From the NCBI GenBank assembly GCA_012934845.2, contig WNNJ02001361.1, positions 1 to 64,000 on the forward strand: 64,000 bases of DNA, given 5' to 3'. Source of the stretch: Pomphorhynchus laevis. Taxonomy: Eukaryota; Acanthocephala; Palaeacanthocephala; Echinorhynchida; Pomphorhynchidae. A program made the translations under genes and the position numbers. Of the stretch, positions 20,367 to 30,739 are shown one piece after another; position 1 is the first letter of the stretch; each line of letters begins with the position of its first letter. The notes below the pieces were generated by a model, which was given only the letters and a program-made list of their open reading frames with translations, ran no database searches and was not told where the DNA came from.

Positions 20367-20520
20367 ATGGTATGATAAGAGAGGTTTCAGTTTACGAGCT
20401 TTTTGCCACTGGAACTTGAGCAATTTATCGGAAATGATCTTTATCAAAAGTCGCTCAGGCAGCCGAAGCGTAAACGAGATGACTCATACTACTGATGAGC
20501 GCTGCTGGTCACTGAAATTT
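20367..20520 (+). repeat. PLE terminal repeat R3, copy 2 (partial)
   Basis: Direct repeat of 20012-20150 with about 15% differences (GAAGCG for GAAACG, AGCGCTGCTGG after CTGATG). In this copy GCTGC after CTGATGA can pair with GCAGC before GAAGC. Confidence 0.7.
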
Positions 20521-20524
20521 ATCT

Positions 20525-20862
20525 TTATTCTTAAAAATAAAGATAAATAATTATATAAAATTCTATATAATTTATATTTGTATAAAGTTAAAATTTAAAA
20601 TTATAATCAGTTATTTTGAATTGACTAATATATAATATACAATGTATCATATTAAGAATAAGAGATCATCAGGATTAACTGCTACGTTATCAGGTTTCGG
20701 CCCTTATTCCTCGATCCAACATAGCAGCGGGACCGAATACGTGTTAACGACTTATTTCCTCTGATGAAATTTGATTATATAGTTTCCAATTTCAGTTTCA
20801 AGTGTATTATCCATCAATAGAATTTGTCCATTTAAGAGTATGAATTTATTTTTAATAATTAA
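20525..20862 (-). mobile_element. Naiad 3' region, old diverged copy
   Basis: Minus-strand Naiad end with about 20% differences from the young copies. RNA module (20655-20734) retained: CATAGCAG/CTGCTACG (one A-U to G-U change), GGTCCC/GGGCC (one C-G to U-G change), AGGAATAAGGG/CTCTTATTCTT (one U-A to A-U swap and one G-U to A-U change). It abuts the next minus copy. Confidence 0.8.
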
Positions 20863-21654
20863 ATCAGCTAACTAAGTCTACGTATTTAATATAATTATAA
20901 AATAAACAAAACATAATAATGCTAAATCAAAATTTAATAATTAAATAATAAAATTAATAATTGTTTTTAGATTTTCTTATAATTTAAATCAAGTTAAAAA
21001 AATGAAATTTAAAATAAACGTCATTTTTATGAATTGACTAATAAATAACAGACGTTGTATCAGAATAAGAATTAGAGGTCATCAGGAAGAACTGCTATGC
21101 TATCAGGTTTCGGCCCCTAACTCCTCTACCCAACATAGCAGCGGGGCCAAATACATGCTAATGATGTATTTCCTCTGAAATAACTATCTAGTATCTTATT
21201 CTAATACAAAGTATATTATTTATTATCCATCCATAAAAATTTGCCACTTAAGAGTTTAAATTTATTCTTTATATTATTGTGTTGATTTATATATTTTACT
21301 ATTTTCTGCTTGATGTTATTTTTATAGTAACCTAGTTTAAAATATGTATCTATTAAATTATTTAAATGATTTTGAAGAAAGCCAATATCATTTCATATTG
21401 TTGCAATTCTTAAAATTTCATTATTTAATGTATTATATTTTATATTATATGGTATGCATGAATGATCATGCAAAAATATGTTTCTTGTAAATTTAAATAT
21501 GTCATCTTTACGATATAAATTAATAGTAGTTTTAGTTAATGTTAATTTAATGTTCATATCTAGATATACACCTTATTTATCATTAATATTGGTTTTATTA
21601 AAATGAGTATGCCCAGATAAATTTGTTCATTTATTGAATAAAAATTATTTTATG
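20863..21654 (-). mobile_element. Naiad C-terminal and 3' fragment, minus strand
   Basis: Begins at AAATCAGCTAACT (element end) and covers the 3' region with the RNA module (21066-21148), then the RT C-terminus with in-frame disruptions (around 21400 a CATTTCAT replaces the usual ATTACAT), to about the YIDD-proximal SEQIYP region near 21640. Confidence 0.85.
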
Positions 21655-21875
21655 ATTTTGAAGAAAGTTAATATCATCGCATATTATGACAATTCTTAAA
21701 ATTTCATTATTTAATGTATTATATTTTATATTATATGGTATGCATGAATGCTCATGCAAAAGTATATTTTTTGTAAATTTAAATATGCCATCTTTTAAAA
21801 GTACTTTTGATTGATGTTAATTCAATATTCATATCTAGATATATACCTTCTTTGAAGAATTTTCGGCGTTAGTGT
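21655..21875 (-). mobile_element. Second, more diverged Naiad C-terminal fragment
   Basis: Repeats the segment at 21365-21590 (ATTTTGAAGAAAGTTAATATC and following) with more differences and a deletion, directly behind the previous fragment in the same orientation. Confidence 0.75.
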
Positions 21876-21994
21876 TGTTTTGTGGGTTTAAAATACGTTC
21901 TGAAACGTATTTTAAATAAAAGCACGTAAATAAAAGCTATATTTTAATTTAATGATCGTAATATTTTAAAATTATTATTTTCGAGATAAATTAT

Positions 21995-22252
21995 TTGTTA
22001 TTAATTAATTATTCTTAATTAATTTATTATAATTAATTATTATTTTCGTCTGTTATTTATTAGTCAATTCATAAAAATGACGTTTATTTTAAATTTCAAT
22101 TTTTTATTTTAACTTGATTTAAATTATAGAAAATCTAAAAACAATTATTTATTTTATTATTTAATTATTAAATTTTGATTTAGCATTATTATTATGTTTT
22201 GTTTTGTTTATAATTATATTAAATAAGTAGACTCAGTTAGCTGATTTGATTT
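21995..22252 (+). mobile_element. Short Naiad-tail element, copy 1
   Basis: An AT-only block of inverted TTAATTAATTATT units (21995-22046) is fused to the last 205 bases of the Naiad 3' region, ending GTTAGCTGATTTGATTT. The same fusion point and shared variants (CAATTATTTATTTTATT) recur at 54108-54357, so this is a moved unit and not a simple truncation. Confidence 0.75.
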
Positions 22253-22685
22253 ATTAACGATCTCGGCAATAATAAATAAGATTTTCAAATAATTTACTAG
22301 TTTATCTCTATTCGTGTAGAAAGGACAAGTAAAGCACATGAAGAACCTATATTTGAATTATAAAACTTTAAAATTATGTTGTCAGATAGCAATATTATCA
22401 GACTATTATAAAAGTATTTTCTTCAGTGGCAGCAATTATTGTTAAGTCAAGTAATGAAGATTATTTATCCATATATCAAAACATGATATACATCAGCTCA
22501 ATCATTTTAGTACAAATATTTGTAATAAAATTTCTATCCGTAGAATTTACATTTGCAACTTGTTTAGTAAAACTTGTCTGTGTGAAAGGAAATAAAACTT
22601 ATTTCTTTAAAATGCTATTTTGCAATGTATTTTTAGATAAATTAAGGTTACTGTGATGTAGTAATATAGAAATTTAGTTACAAAA

Positions 22686-22742
22686 TCATCTGATGAGATG
22701 ATTTTGAGATGAGATGATTCTGATGATTTCTGATGAGATGAT
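22686..22742 (+). repeat. Imperfect GATGA-rich tandem repeat
   Basis: Units of TCTGATGAGATGATT repeated about three times directly before the RTE target duplication. Confidence 0.75.
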
Positions 22743-22759
22743 TGTATCTTATCCGCTTG

Positions 22760-22777
22760 CTTATTTAATTTTTTGTT
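22760..22777. repeat. 18-bp target site duplication, left
   Basis: CTTATTTAATTTTTTGTT, identical to 26152-26169. Confidence 0.93.
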
Positions 22778-22796
22778 CTTCTTCTTATTCTTCAGC

Positions 22797-24172
22797 CTTT
22801 GTCCCGCTTTGAGGCAGGGTCGGCTATGTGAGATTTAGCCCTCCATTTCGCTCTATTTTCGGCTTGGTCTGGGTGAAGTCCAGCTGCCTTGAGATAACTA
22901 TTTTATTTACGATAAAATAAATTTATTACGATTAATAAATTAATAAATTAATTAATTAATTGATTAATTAATTTATTTATTACGATAAATTTATTACGAT
23001 TTTTTGAGATAACCATTTTATTTACGATAGGGGCGACGCCGTATCTTCGGAGGATGTCCATATTTCTCACGTGGTCATACCGGGAAATTCCGCTTATCCA
23101 CCGTAGCATTTTCGTCCGTATGACCGCAAAGCGTCGTTCCGCTGCCTTGGTAATAGGCAAGTACTCTGTGCCGTACATAGCCACAGGGCGAATGATTGAG
23201 CGGTAGATCTTTGATTTCAGGTGATCCTTGATGCGACGGTCACATAAAACACCTGTCGTCGCTCGCCATTTTGTCCACGCTGAGCTTATTCGTGCATTGA
23301 CTTCATAAGTCACGTCGCCGCTTGCCGAGAGTATGGTTCCGAGGTACTTGAACCGGTCCGTACGTCTCAGGTCAAAGCCATTAATATTGATAATGCCACT
23401 TTCATGTGGGTCTGTTGTGAGGTATTCGGTCTTGTCTAGATTAAGTCGTAGTCCGTATTGTGCGAGTCGGTTATTTCATACAGTAGTTGATTCCTCCAGG
23501 TCCTTTTTGTTGTCCGCCGCCAGCCAGACATCGTCAGCGTAAAGAATGGTATATGGAATCGACTTTTGGATATCACGCATTATAGCGTTTATAACTGTGT
23601 TGAATAATGCCGGTGAGAGAGCACTTCCTTGATGGACCCCCACTGATATTTGAAATGGCTGTGACATTCCAGCTGCGCTTAGAACCCGACTTTCGGTATT
23701 CTCGTAGAGCAGCATCACCCATCGGATTAGATGTTCCGGGACTTGATGCTGACGCAGCGCATATCATATTAATTCATGTGGTACACGATCAAAAGCCTTT
23801 TTCCAAATCCAAGAATACAACGTGGAGCGGCTGATTTTTCTCCAAGTGTTTTTCTAGGAGCAGTCGTTCTGCGTAGATAGCGTCAGTGGTGCCACAGTTT
23901 TTTACGAATCCTGTTTGGTTTACGGTGATATCAACAATGTCGCGGATACGCTTATCTAGAATTCGTTCAAATATTTTCATCGTTTGCGAGAGCAGTCGAA
24001 TTGAACGGTGACTTGAGCAGTCCGCTGCGTTCCCCTTCTTTTTCCATATTGGTATCGTGGTGCTGCTCTGCCAGTCGCTCGGTATCCTATACTCATCAAT
24101 AATCTTGTTGAAGAAACTGGTTAGCCAAGATAATTGGGTCCCAGCTTTTGGCTTTCCAGAGCTCAGTCGCAA
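22797..24172 (-). pseudogene. RTE reverse transcriptase and C-terminus, broken
   Basis: Continues the same protein. 23789-24172: WLTSFFNKIIDEYRIPSDW, TIPIWKKKGNAADCSSHRSI, TGFVKNCGTTDAIYAERLL, VVFLDLEKGF (palm Asp). A stop follows, then 23476-23718: VGVHQGSALSPALFN and YTILYADDVWLAADN (Asp pair). Another stop, then 22948-23313: NARISSAWTKWRATTG, GTEYLPITKAAERRF, MLRWISGISRYDHVRN. The true end, LKAAGLHPDQAENRAKWR to KRDKG, reads at 22797-22890. Between 22890 and 23025 the coding sequence is lost and an AT-rich patch lies between two copies of a GAGATAAC-ATTTTATTTACGATA motif. Confidence 0.9.
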
Positions 24173-25829
24173 TGTCGTCTGGACCTGTGGCTTTGCTAGT
24201 CATCATACGCTTTAATGCATCTTTCACCTCGTCCTCACTTATTTGAGGTAATGGACCGGACGTTTCTGCAACTTTTGGGATCGGTAGATGCGGAAACTCT
24301 TCATTTGAGATTTCCTCAAAATGATCACGCCATCTATCTCGAACTTTCTGTCGATCAATTATTAGTTTGCCGTCCCTTCCATTAATGCAGTAAAACTTTT
24401 CGATGTCCTGCGTGTTTTGATGCCTTCGCTTCACAAGCCGAAATAGGTCTCGTTCACCATCGCGTGTATCGAGTCTTTTGTGCACCTTATCGTAGTGTAC
24501 AGCTCTGGCAATCGCAACGGCCTTTTTTGAGTTTCTCTTGGCTAGGTGGTATGCATGCAAGTTTGCCTGTGTCTTGTCGCCGAGATATATATGGAACATT
24601 CGTTTCTTATCCTTGACTTTCGATTTCACATCTTCAGTCCAGAGCCACGTATCGCGCTTAATGTATCTTTTACCGGCTTTTGTACGACCAAGTGTCTTAT
24701 CCACTATGGTATGTACTATATGTGCAGTCTTGCTCCACGTTTCTTCAACTGTGGTTACTTCGGGAAGCCGTATCCTCGAGATTATCTCTGCTTCCCTATC
24801 GCCAAAATTCCACCATTTGGTTCTTGATGGTCCCGTGCGATTTTCCATCACGTTTTGCTGCGGTGGCTTGATTTTCATGACTGCAATTATTGGGCGGTGT
24901 TGCGTTGTTAGTGTCTCGTATGGTAAGGCCTTGACATTAGTTACAGTGGACAAGTTTTTACGTCGCACGAGAATATAATCGATTTGGGTTTTAATGTTCG
25001 TGCTGTAATATGTTGGGAGCTGCGTGGATCGCTTGATGAACCATGTATTGGTAATAACGAGATCATGCGAGTCAGCAAACTCAATTATTCGTTCTCCATC
25101 CTTATTCCGTCGACCATAGCCTTTGCCACCATGGTATGGAGATCCATCAGCAGTCTGCCTGACATGTCCGTTGAGATCTCCAGCAATTATGATGAGGTCT
25201 GAAGGAGAGATTTCCCGTGTGTGAGCGTCTAGCGTTTCCCAGAAGGCATATTTCTCCATCTCACTGCGTCCAGTCTGTGGTGCATATGCGGAGAAAATGT
25301 GAGCTATGCGGTCCGCAGTTGCAATGCTTATTTTCATGAGTCGATCGGTGTAGCGACTGACCTCCATAACTGAATCACGGAGTCGATCAGAAATTGCAAT
25401 ACCTACTCCGCTGCTAGTTCCCACCGTACCATAGTAGAGAAGCTTGTAGCCACTGTTACCACGTTCCTGCTCCATATTGTACGCTTTAGATCCGTTCCAC
25501 CGTGTTTCCTGCAGTGCACAAATATCTATTTGTCTTCGTCTCAGCATTGATGCGATCTCCTCAACGTTACCAGTGAGAGTACCCACGTTCAGAGATGCTA
25601 CACGAATCTTTTCGCCTGACGTCTCCTTATTCCTTTGGACTTGCTTGCTTGTGCCCCGACGCCGTCCTTGCGTCAGGAACCCTCGTATATTTTTCGGCCG
25701 AGCCGGGACCCGCCCTGCCGCGTCGATTGCGGTGTACGCCCTAGTCCCAGTGCAAACATTGGAAGGCTTTTCTGTCATGATGCGTCGATTTGATTTTGTG
25801 ACTGGCCTGTCGCAACAGCCTATCGTCAA
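24096..25829 (-). CDS. RTE protein N-terminal part: APE endonuclease and start of RT
   Basis: 577 residues from the ATG at 25829. A basic N-terminus, then the nuclease: RVASLNVGTLTG, ICALQETRW (catalytic Glu), FSAYAPQTGRSE, IIAGDLNGHV (Asp-Asn), IDYILVRR and TTQHRPI (catalytic His). Then a linker with TWLWTEDVKSKVKDKK and the RT entry KRMMTSKATGPDDIATELWK. In annotated genomes this family is often mislabelled craniofacial development protein 2-like. The nuclease nicks target DNA for target-primed reverse transcription. The frame ends at 24096 only because of a frameshift in the overlap with the next segment. Confidence 0.93.
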   Translation of the reverse strand: MTIGCCDRPVTKSNRRIMTEKPSNVCTGTRAYTAIDAAGRVPARPKNIRGFLTQGRRRGTSKQVQRNKETSGEKIRVASLNVGTLTGNVEEIASMLRRRQIDICALQETRWNGSKAYNMEQERGNSGYKLLYYGTVGTSSGVGIAISDRLRDSVMEVSRYTDRLMKISIATADRIAHIFSAYAPQTGRSEMEKYAFWETLDAHTREISPSDLIIIAGDLNGHVRQTADGSPYHGGKGYGRRNKDGERIIEFADSHDLVITNTWFIKRSTQLPTYYSTNIKTQIDYILVRRKNLSTVTNVKALPYETLTTQHRPIIAVMKIKPPQQNVMENRTGPSRTKWWNFGDREAEIISRIRLPEVTTVEETWSKTAHIVHTIVDKTLGRTKAGKRYIKRDTWLWTEDVKSKVKDKKRMFHIYLGDKTQANLHAYHLAKRNSKKAVAIARAVHYDKVHKRLDTRDGERDLFRLVKRRHQNTQDIEKFYCINGRDGKLIIDRQKVRDRWRDHFEEISNEEFPHLPIPKVAETSGPLPQISEDEVKDALKRMMTSKATGPDDIATELWKAKSWDPIILANQFLQQDY

Positions 25830-26151
25830 CCACAGTTATAAGCGGTGGGCCTAGCCGGTACTAAACCAATAGGATAACTTGTCCGGCAACAAGTGGCAGA
25901 TCCTTATTTAATGGCGGGATCGACTCGCCATATCATAGCGTTAAGCCCCCATTGGATGAATGGATTTTTATAGACGTAAAGCTGCCACGCTTTACGACGC
26001 CATCGCGATAACGCTACTGCTTGCTGTCCGCGACTGCTTATTCGTCAAGCCGAAGCTCGCTTATATCGCAGCTAATCTGCATATCTGCAGGTCCTTCCCC
26101 TATCCGCAACCTGGGGACGCGCGGCGTGGTGCACTCTATGCCGCTCCGCCA
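25830..26151 (-). promoter_or_regulatory. RTE 5' untranslated region
   Basis: GC-richer leader with several self-complementary segments (AGCGGC/GCCGCG near the 5' tip). Some RTE elements carry HDV-like ribozymes at this place. I could not draw the complete nested pseudoknot, so no ribozyme is called. Confidence 0.6.
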
Positions 26152-26169
26152 CTTATTTAATTTTTTGTT
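26152..26169. repeat. 18-bp target site duplication, right
   Basis: Partner of 22760-22777. Confidence 0.93.
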
Positions 26170-27221
26170 ATTAACTTCATTTTATATATACTAGTAAGGT
26201 GTAAGCGCAAAAGAATCTTTAGCAGATAATTAATAAAATATATAGTTGTTTGTAATTATCAAATTGTGGAGAGAAAACATACCTGCTACAAATCACAATT
26301 TTTTCAAATAATTCTGAGAAGCAATCTTTGCCCAAATGCTTGATAGCTTTTTTAAAAACGCAAATCTTTAGGACATTAAAATCTTTAACGACATGATTGA
26401 AGAGTAAAATCACTATATTTAAACTAGTCTCGAAACAAAAGTATTCATTCACATATTATTGAGATTTGATCAAGGAAAATTGTCGTCAGCTTTTATTTAG
26501 ATACTTTTATTATGACAAAAATGTTAAACAATGAAAATAATACAAGCATATCTCATTCCTGAGAAAATAATGGTAATTGTAATTTTCTGTGTGATGTATA
26601 GCAAAAAATGAAGGAAATTGCGTTATTGTTAAATTATAAAATATCTATTTATAGTCAATAAAGGGTAAACTTTGAAACTGAGCATCGACATTGATAAATG
26701 TTTAGATTTTATTATTTATTTATCGTGTTCCGTTAAATTAAGTGCATAAATTGCATGTAAATAAGCTAATATAGTAATCAAGTATTTATATACTCTATGC
26801 ATTCTCGAAATTAAGACCAAGTGCAATAGTTTGTGCGACATTAAATTGTTATTTAATGCAAATGTAAAATATGTTTCATCTGTATACTATGTGAGTTAAG
26901 TATTAATAATGCTAATAGAATAAATCAAGCTAATATCATACTATTCGATATATCCACCGTATTTTCAATCCGCAGTATTTTCCATCCTTAATATTACCGC
27001 ACTATTTTATATCTTAAAGTGTTATCGACGTATTTTATATCCACAGCATTTTCGACATAAACAGCATTTTCGATTTTCGAATGAAAACTAACAAGCATTT
27101 ATACCCATTTAAATAGATATACTAATCCCTAACTACCAATACGTTAATCACGAATTTTAATAGATATCAAGGTTTGCTTATTAATTGGAATTTAAAATAG
27201 GCAAATTTATGCTTCCTATAT
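26170..27221. other. AT-rich unique region
   Basis: No gene recognised. A 77-codon minus ORF at 26219-26452 is Phe/Ile/Val-rich and looks like chance. 26960-27080 has a degenerate run of GCATTTTC/GTATTTT units. Confidence 0.4.
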
Positions 27222-27725
27222 AATTAAATCAGCTAACTAAGTCTACGTATTTAATATAATTATAAAATAAACAAAACATAATAATGCTAAATCAAAATTT
27301 AATAATTAAATAATAAAATTAATAATTGTTATAAGATTTTCTATAATTTAAATCAAGTTAAAATAAAAAATTGAAATTTAAAATAAACGTCATTTTTATG
27401 AATTGACTAATAAATAACAGACGTTGTATCAGAATAAGAATTAGAGGTCATCAGGAGGAACTGCTATGCTATCAGGTTTCGGCCCCTAACTCCTCTACCC
27501 AACATAGCAGCGGGGCCAAATACATGCTAATGATGCATTTTCTCTGAAATAACTATCTAGTATCTTATTATAATACAAAGTATATTATTTATTATCCATC
27601 CATAAAAATTTGCTACTTAAGAGTTTAAATTTATTCTTTATATTATTGTGTTGATTTATATATTTTACTATTTTCTGCTTGATGTTATTTTTATAGTAAC
27701 CTAGTTTAAAATATGTATCTATAAA
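27222..27725 (-). mobile_element. Naiad 3'-end fragment, minus strand
   Basis: Begins AAATCAGCTAACT and ends inside the C-terminal RT codons at about 27722 (ATATGTATCTAT). RNA module at 27437-27517 identical to the young copies. Confidence 0.88.
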
Positions 27726-28139
27726 AAAGGATATATCTTAATGTGGCAAATGCGTGCCAGCGCACGCTCTCATGACCACACAAAAAAATTTAAATCATGT
27801 GTCGAGAAGGTGTGAACCGAGGTGTTTGAATGTGATAAAGGAGGGAGCGCGGCGGACACTCATATGTATATGTAAAAATTTCAAGTTATTCAGATCATTA
27901 AATTTAGTGTGATTTTGTATAACAGATAGTCTGCTAATACTATGGTAATTAGTGGTAGTTTGTAGCAGACGTTATAGCAAGATATTATATATATCAAATG
28001 CATGTACTGAATATATACAGTACATGAACAATATAAATATAGTATTACGCAGTAGAAACCACACAGAGTTAATATGCAATCCAATGTAAAACCATTTGCC
28101 CGTGATTATAATATGCACTGTACATTATTAAATATATAT

Positions 28140-29035
28140 TTAAAACAGTATAACGGGAGGTAATAGTATCCCAATTACAGCTGACTTATTTTTAAGCTTT
28201 ATAGAATATGAATTTGTTCATAACTGTTTAAAAAATAAATATAAATGATATAAAGATATGAAATATATGTTTCGATGTATTGATGATATATGTGTATTTA
28301 ATTCTAATAATTTTTATTCAATTAGTGAACAAATTTATCCAGAAAGCCTTTTTCTTAACAAAACCAATATTAATGAAAAAGAAAGTATATATGTTGATAT
28401 GAACATTAAATTAACATTCATTAAAACAATTATCAACTTATATCGTAAAGATGACATATTTAATTTTACAAGAAACATATTTTTGCATGAGCATTCATGC
28501 ATACTATATAATATAAAAAATTTGAAATAATTTAAATAATTTAAATGATAATTTTAATTTAATTTTATAGTAACTAGGTTACTATAAAAATACAATCAAG
28601 CATAAAATGGTAAAATATATAAATTTAAATATAAAATTTAAAAGTCATTTTAAACTCTTAAGCGAGATTTTTTATGGATAACAAATAATATACTTTTTAT
28701 CTGAATAAGATACTAGATAATCGTATTTCATCAGAGGAAATACGATATTATTGTTTTTGATCCCGCAGCTATGGCTAATTTATAAATAGATGGCCGAAAC
28801 CAGATAACATAGCAGATCTTTCTGATAACCTATTAAGATAGGTTATTTAGATACATCGTCTGTTATTTATTAGTCAATGTCTAAAAATTAACTTTTATTT
28901 TAAATTTCAATTTTAAATATTAACTTTAAATATTAGTATTATCTAATTTTTATTATTTAATTATTTTAATATTATTAAGCATTATTTTGTATTTATTAAT
29001 AATATAAAACACGTATACTCAACTGATCTAATTAA
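28140..29035 (+). mobile_element. Naiad C-terminal fragment, old copy
   Basis: From GGAGGTAATAGTATCCCAATT (RT motif B) to the end CTCAACTGATCTAATT, with many substitutions and internal deletions. 28258-28530 still reads YMFRCIDDICVFNSNNFYSI, and here the eight bases missing from copies 1 and 2 are present. The RNA module (28758-28840) is degraded but keeps CAGCTATG/CATAGCAG (one mismatch), GGCCGAAAC and a changed CTGATAA. Confidence 0.82.
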
Positions 29036-29082
29036 ACATTAACAATGTTTATTAAATTCCTATGTAATTCAAACGATAACTA

Positions 29083-29393
29083 TTTGGCCGCACAATTGGG
29101 GAAGACAACAAATTTATTGAGCTTTCGTCCCTTCAAACATCTTCATCAGGAAAATCTACAATATACAACGCGTTAAAATAAGTAAGAAATAAGAACGATA
29201 AAAATGTATATACATATTAATCATACAAAAGTATTAAAATATCTTATTTGATTTATTTATGCATATACATTTTTATCGTTCTTATTTTTACCGTTCAATC
29301 TACGCGTTGTTGTAGATTTTTCGATGAAGATGGTAGATAGAATCAGATATTAAAAAGCTCAATGAAATTATTGTCATGTCCCATTGTGCAGCC
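29083..29393. repeat. Inverted repeat of a PLE end (140-bp arms)
   Basis: Left arm 29083-29222, right arm 29252-29393 reversed. Both read GGC-GCACAAT, GACAA-AATTT-ATTGAGCTTT, CATCTTCATC, TCTACAA, ACGCGT, AAGAACGATAAAAATGTAT. On the minus strand the left arm has CCTGATGAAG, then GGGACGAAAGC, a degenerate hammerhead order. A spacer of about 30 bases lies at the centre. Confidence 0.82.
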
Positions 29394-30367
29394 AAATGGC
29401 TATCGCTCAAAAGCTTATTTTTACAGCACGATGTGTTTTTCGAAAATTACTATATATTTAAAAATGTAATATTTACATTTTATGGATTGTGCACATAAAT
29501 TATATTGCAGTGTATAACCTGCGTAGTTGATTACTGAAGCGATTGTTATACACTGATATGCTATAGTGGAAAATGTCTAGATTAACTTAAAATCACAAAA
29601 TGCACACAGTAATTTATAAGCAATGACACAGAAATTAAAATGTACTTTCGTGTTAGTAAATAAACATTTTTGAAGTTTAAGAAATTACAGGACCTGTATT
29701 TTTTATGCAAGGCAGTTTACATATAAAGTTTGTTTTTATTTGCAATATATTCAAAATTGGAACAGTATTATAAGTAAAGGCTCTTATTTGAAAAAATTGA
29801 ACATTAATGAAGTTTTAGTGAACTAGGTAAAATTACTTTAATGATTAGAATTAAAAAATGTACTGACATTGCATATTTTTTCAATACACTTACATTTGGA
29901 TATCAATAGAATGTTTTTTCACAGCAATTGTATTTTCAAATGTGTTAGTTATTATTGAGCTTAATAAATTTTTATTGTAATAAAGAGAGAGTGCGTTGTA
30001 ATATTTTAAATGTATAAAAACAGAATATATTGTGTGTGCTACAATCTGAAAATATACATTAACAAAAATAGCAAATGTAGTGTCTTTATCCTGGCACTAT
30101 ATAGATTCGATTGTTTGATGATCATATAGTTAAAATATTTTTGCTTGAATATAAAAAATATCAATTAGATAATTTTCTTGCTTCTAAATAATTAAATAAT
30201 AGTTACTAGCAATAATATGATTTCATGAGTAATTTATCTCAAATTTAATTTAACATAAAAGTATATTTATTTTGAAAATTTGGCAAATTTAAAATAATCA
30301 ATATATAGACACAATCTCAGATACCTTAATAGTTGCTAAATTTGTACATATTCTGTAAATATTTCTA
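29394..30367. other. AT-rich region without recognised genes
   Basis: No ORF above background and no repeat shared with the rest of the window. Confidence 0.4.
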
Positions 30368-30477
30368 GTTGTGACACGACATTATCCTCACATGTATTGT
30401 TCATATTCTTGATACAGCAGGTTCTGCTGTATCGAGAATATGAACAATACTTGTGAGAATAATGTCATGCCACAACC
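30368..30477. repeat. 110-bp near-perfect palindrome
   Basis: GTTGTG-CA-GACATTAT and following, centred near 30422 (ACAGCAGGTTCTGCTGT). Arms differ at a handful of positions. A third partial copy of one arm lies at 30683-30735. Confidence 0.88.
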
Positions 30478-30519
30478 AGAAGAATTTCAGCACACACATA
30501 TATCTACACATATACATAC

Positions 30520-30612
30520 ACTACTGGAGCAGCGAGCTTCGTGGATGAAACGTTGGAGACGCGGCACGGACGTCCGGAGTTCGAATTCGATCAGCACCGG
30601 TGTAGGATAATA
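30520..30612 (+). repeat. tRNA-like, SINE head candidate
   Basis: GAGCAGCGAGCTTCGTGGATG could be an A box and GGAGTTCGAATTCGATC a B box, about 45 bases apart. Much less AT-rich than its surroundings, and placed between the palindrome and its third arm copy. Not similar to the candidate at 18856 outside the boxes. Confidence 0.4.
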
Positions 30613-30739
30613 AGGATCATAACGTTAAATGTAGGTCTGGGTCACAGCTGATGAGATTCACACAAGTTGATTAGTAGAATCATGTTATATCAAGAATAAG
30701 AACAATGTCTGTGAGGATAATGTCGTGCCAAAATTAAAA

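Larger units (their letters stand above)
22778..26151 (-). mobile_element. RTE-clade LINE, near full length
   Basis: 3.37-kb element on the minus strand flanked by perfect 18-bp duplications. 5' untranslated region 25830-26151, a single ORF region (endonuclease then RT), stop codon at about 22797, and an extremely short tail of A/G-rich sequence (AGAATAAGAAGAAG on the minus strand) right after the stop. This is the typical RTE layout. It is damaged by one frameshift near 24150, one or two stops, and replacement of about 150 bp near the C-terminus by AT-rich repeats. Confidence 0.93.

Noticed and set aside
22426-22656. Plus ORF of 76 codons with hydrophobic segments
   Set aside because: Alternative start, no conserved motif, lies between Naiad tail and tandem repeat; likely chance.
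22686-22742. CTGATGAG repeats as hammerhead cores
   Set aside because: Simple GATGA tandem repeat with no GAAA partner.
23333-23834. Plus-strand ORFs opposite the RTE reverse transcriptase
   Set aside because: Shadows of the minus-strand RT frames.
24538-25854. Several plus-strand ORFs of 63-146 codons
   Set aside because: All lie antisense to the RTE protein on the minus strand, which has full domain support.
27890-28084. Minus ORF of 64 codons, Tyr/Cys/Ile-rich
   Set aside because: No motif, composition as expected by chance in AT-rich DNA.
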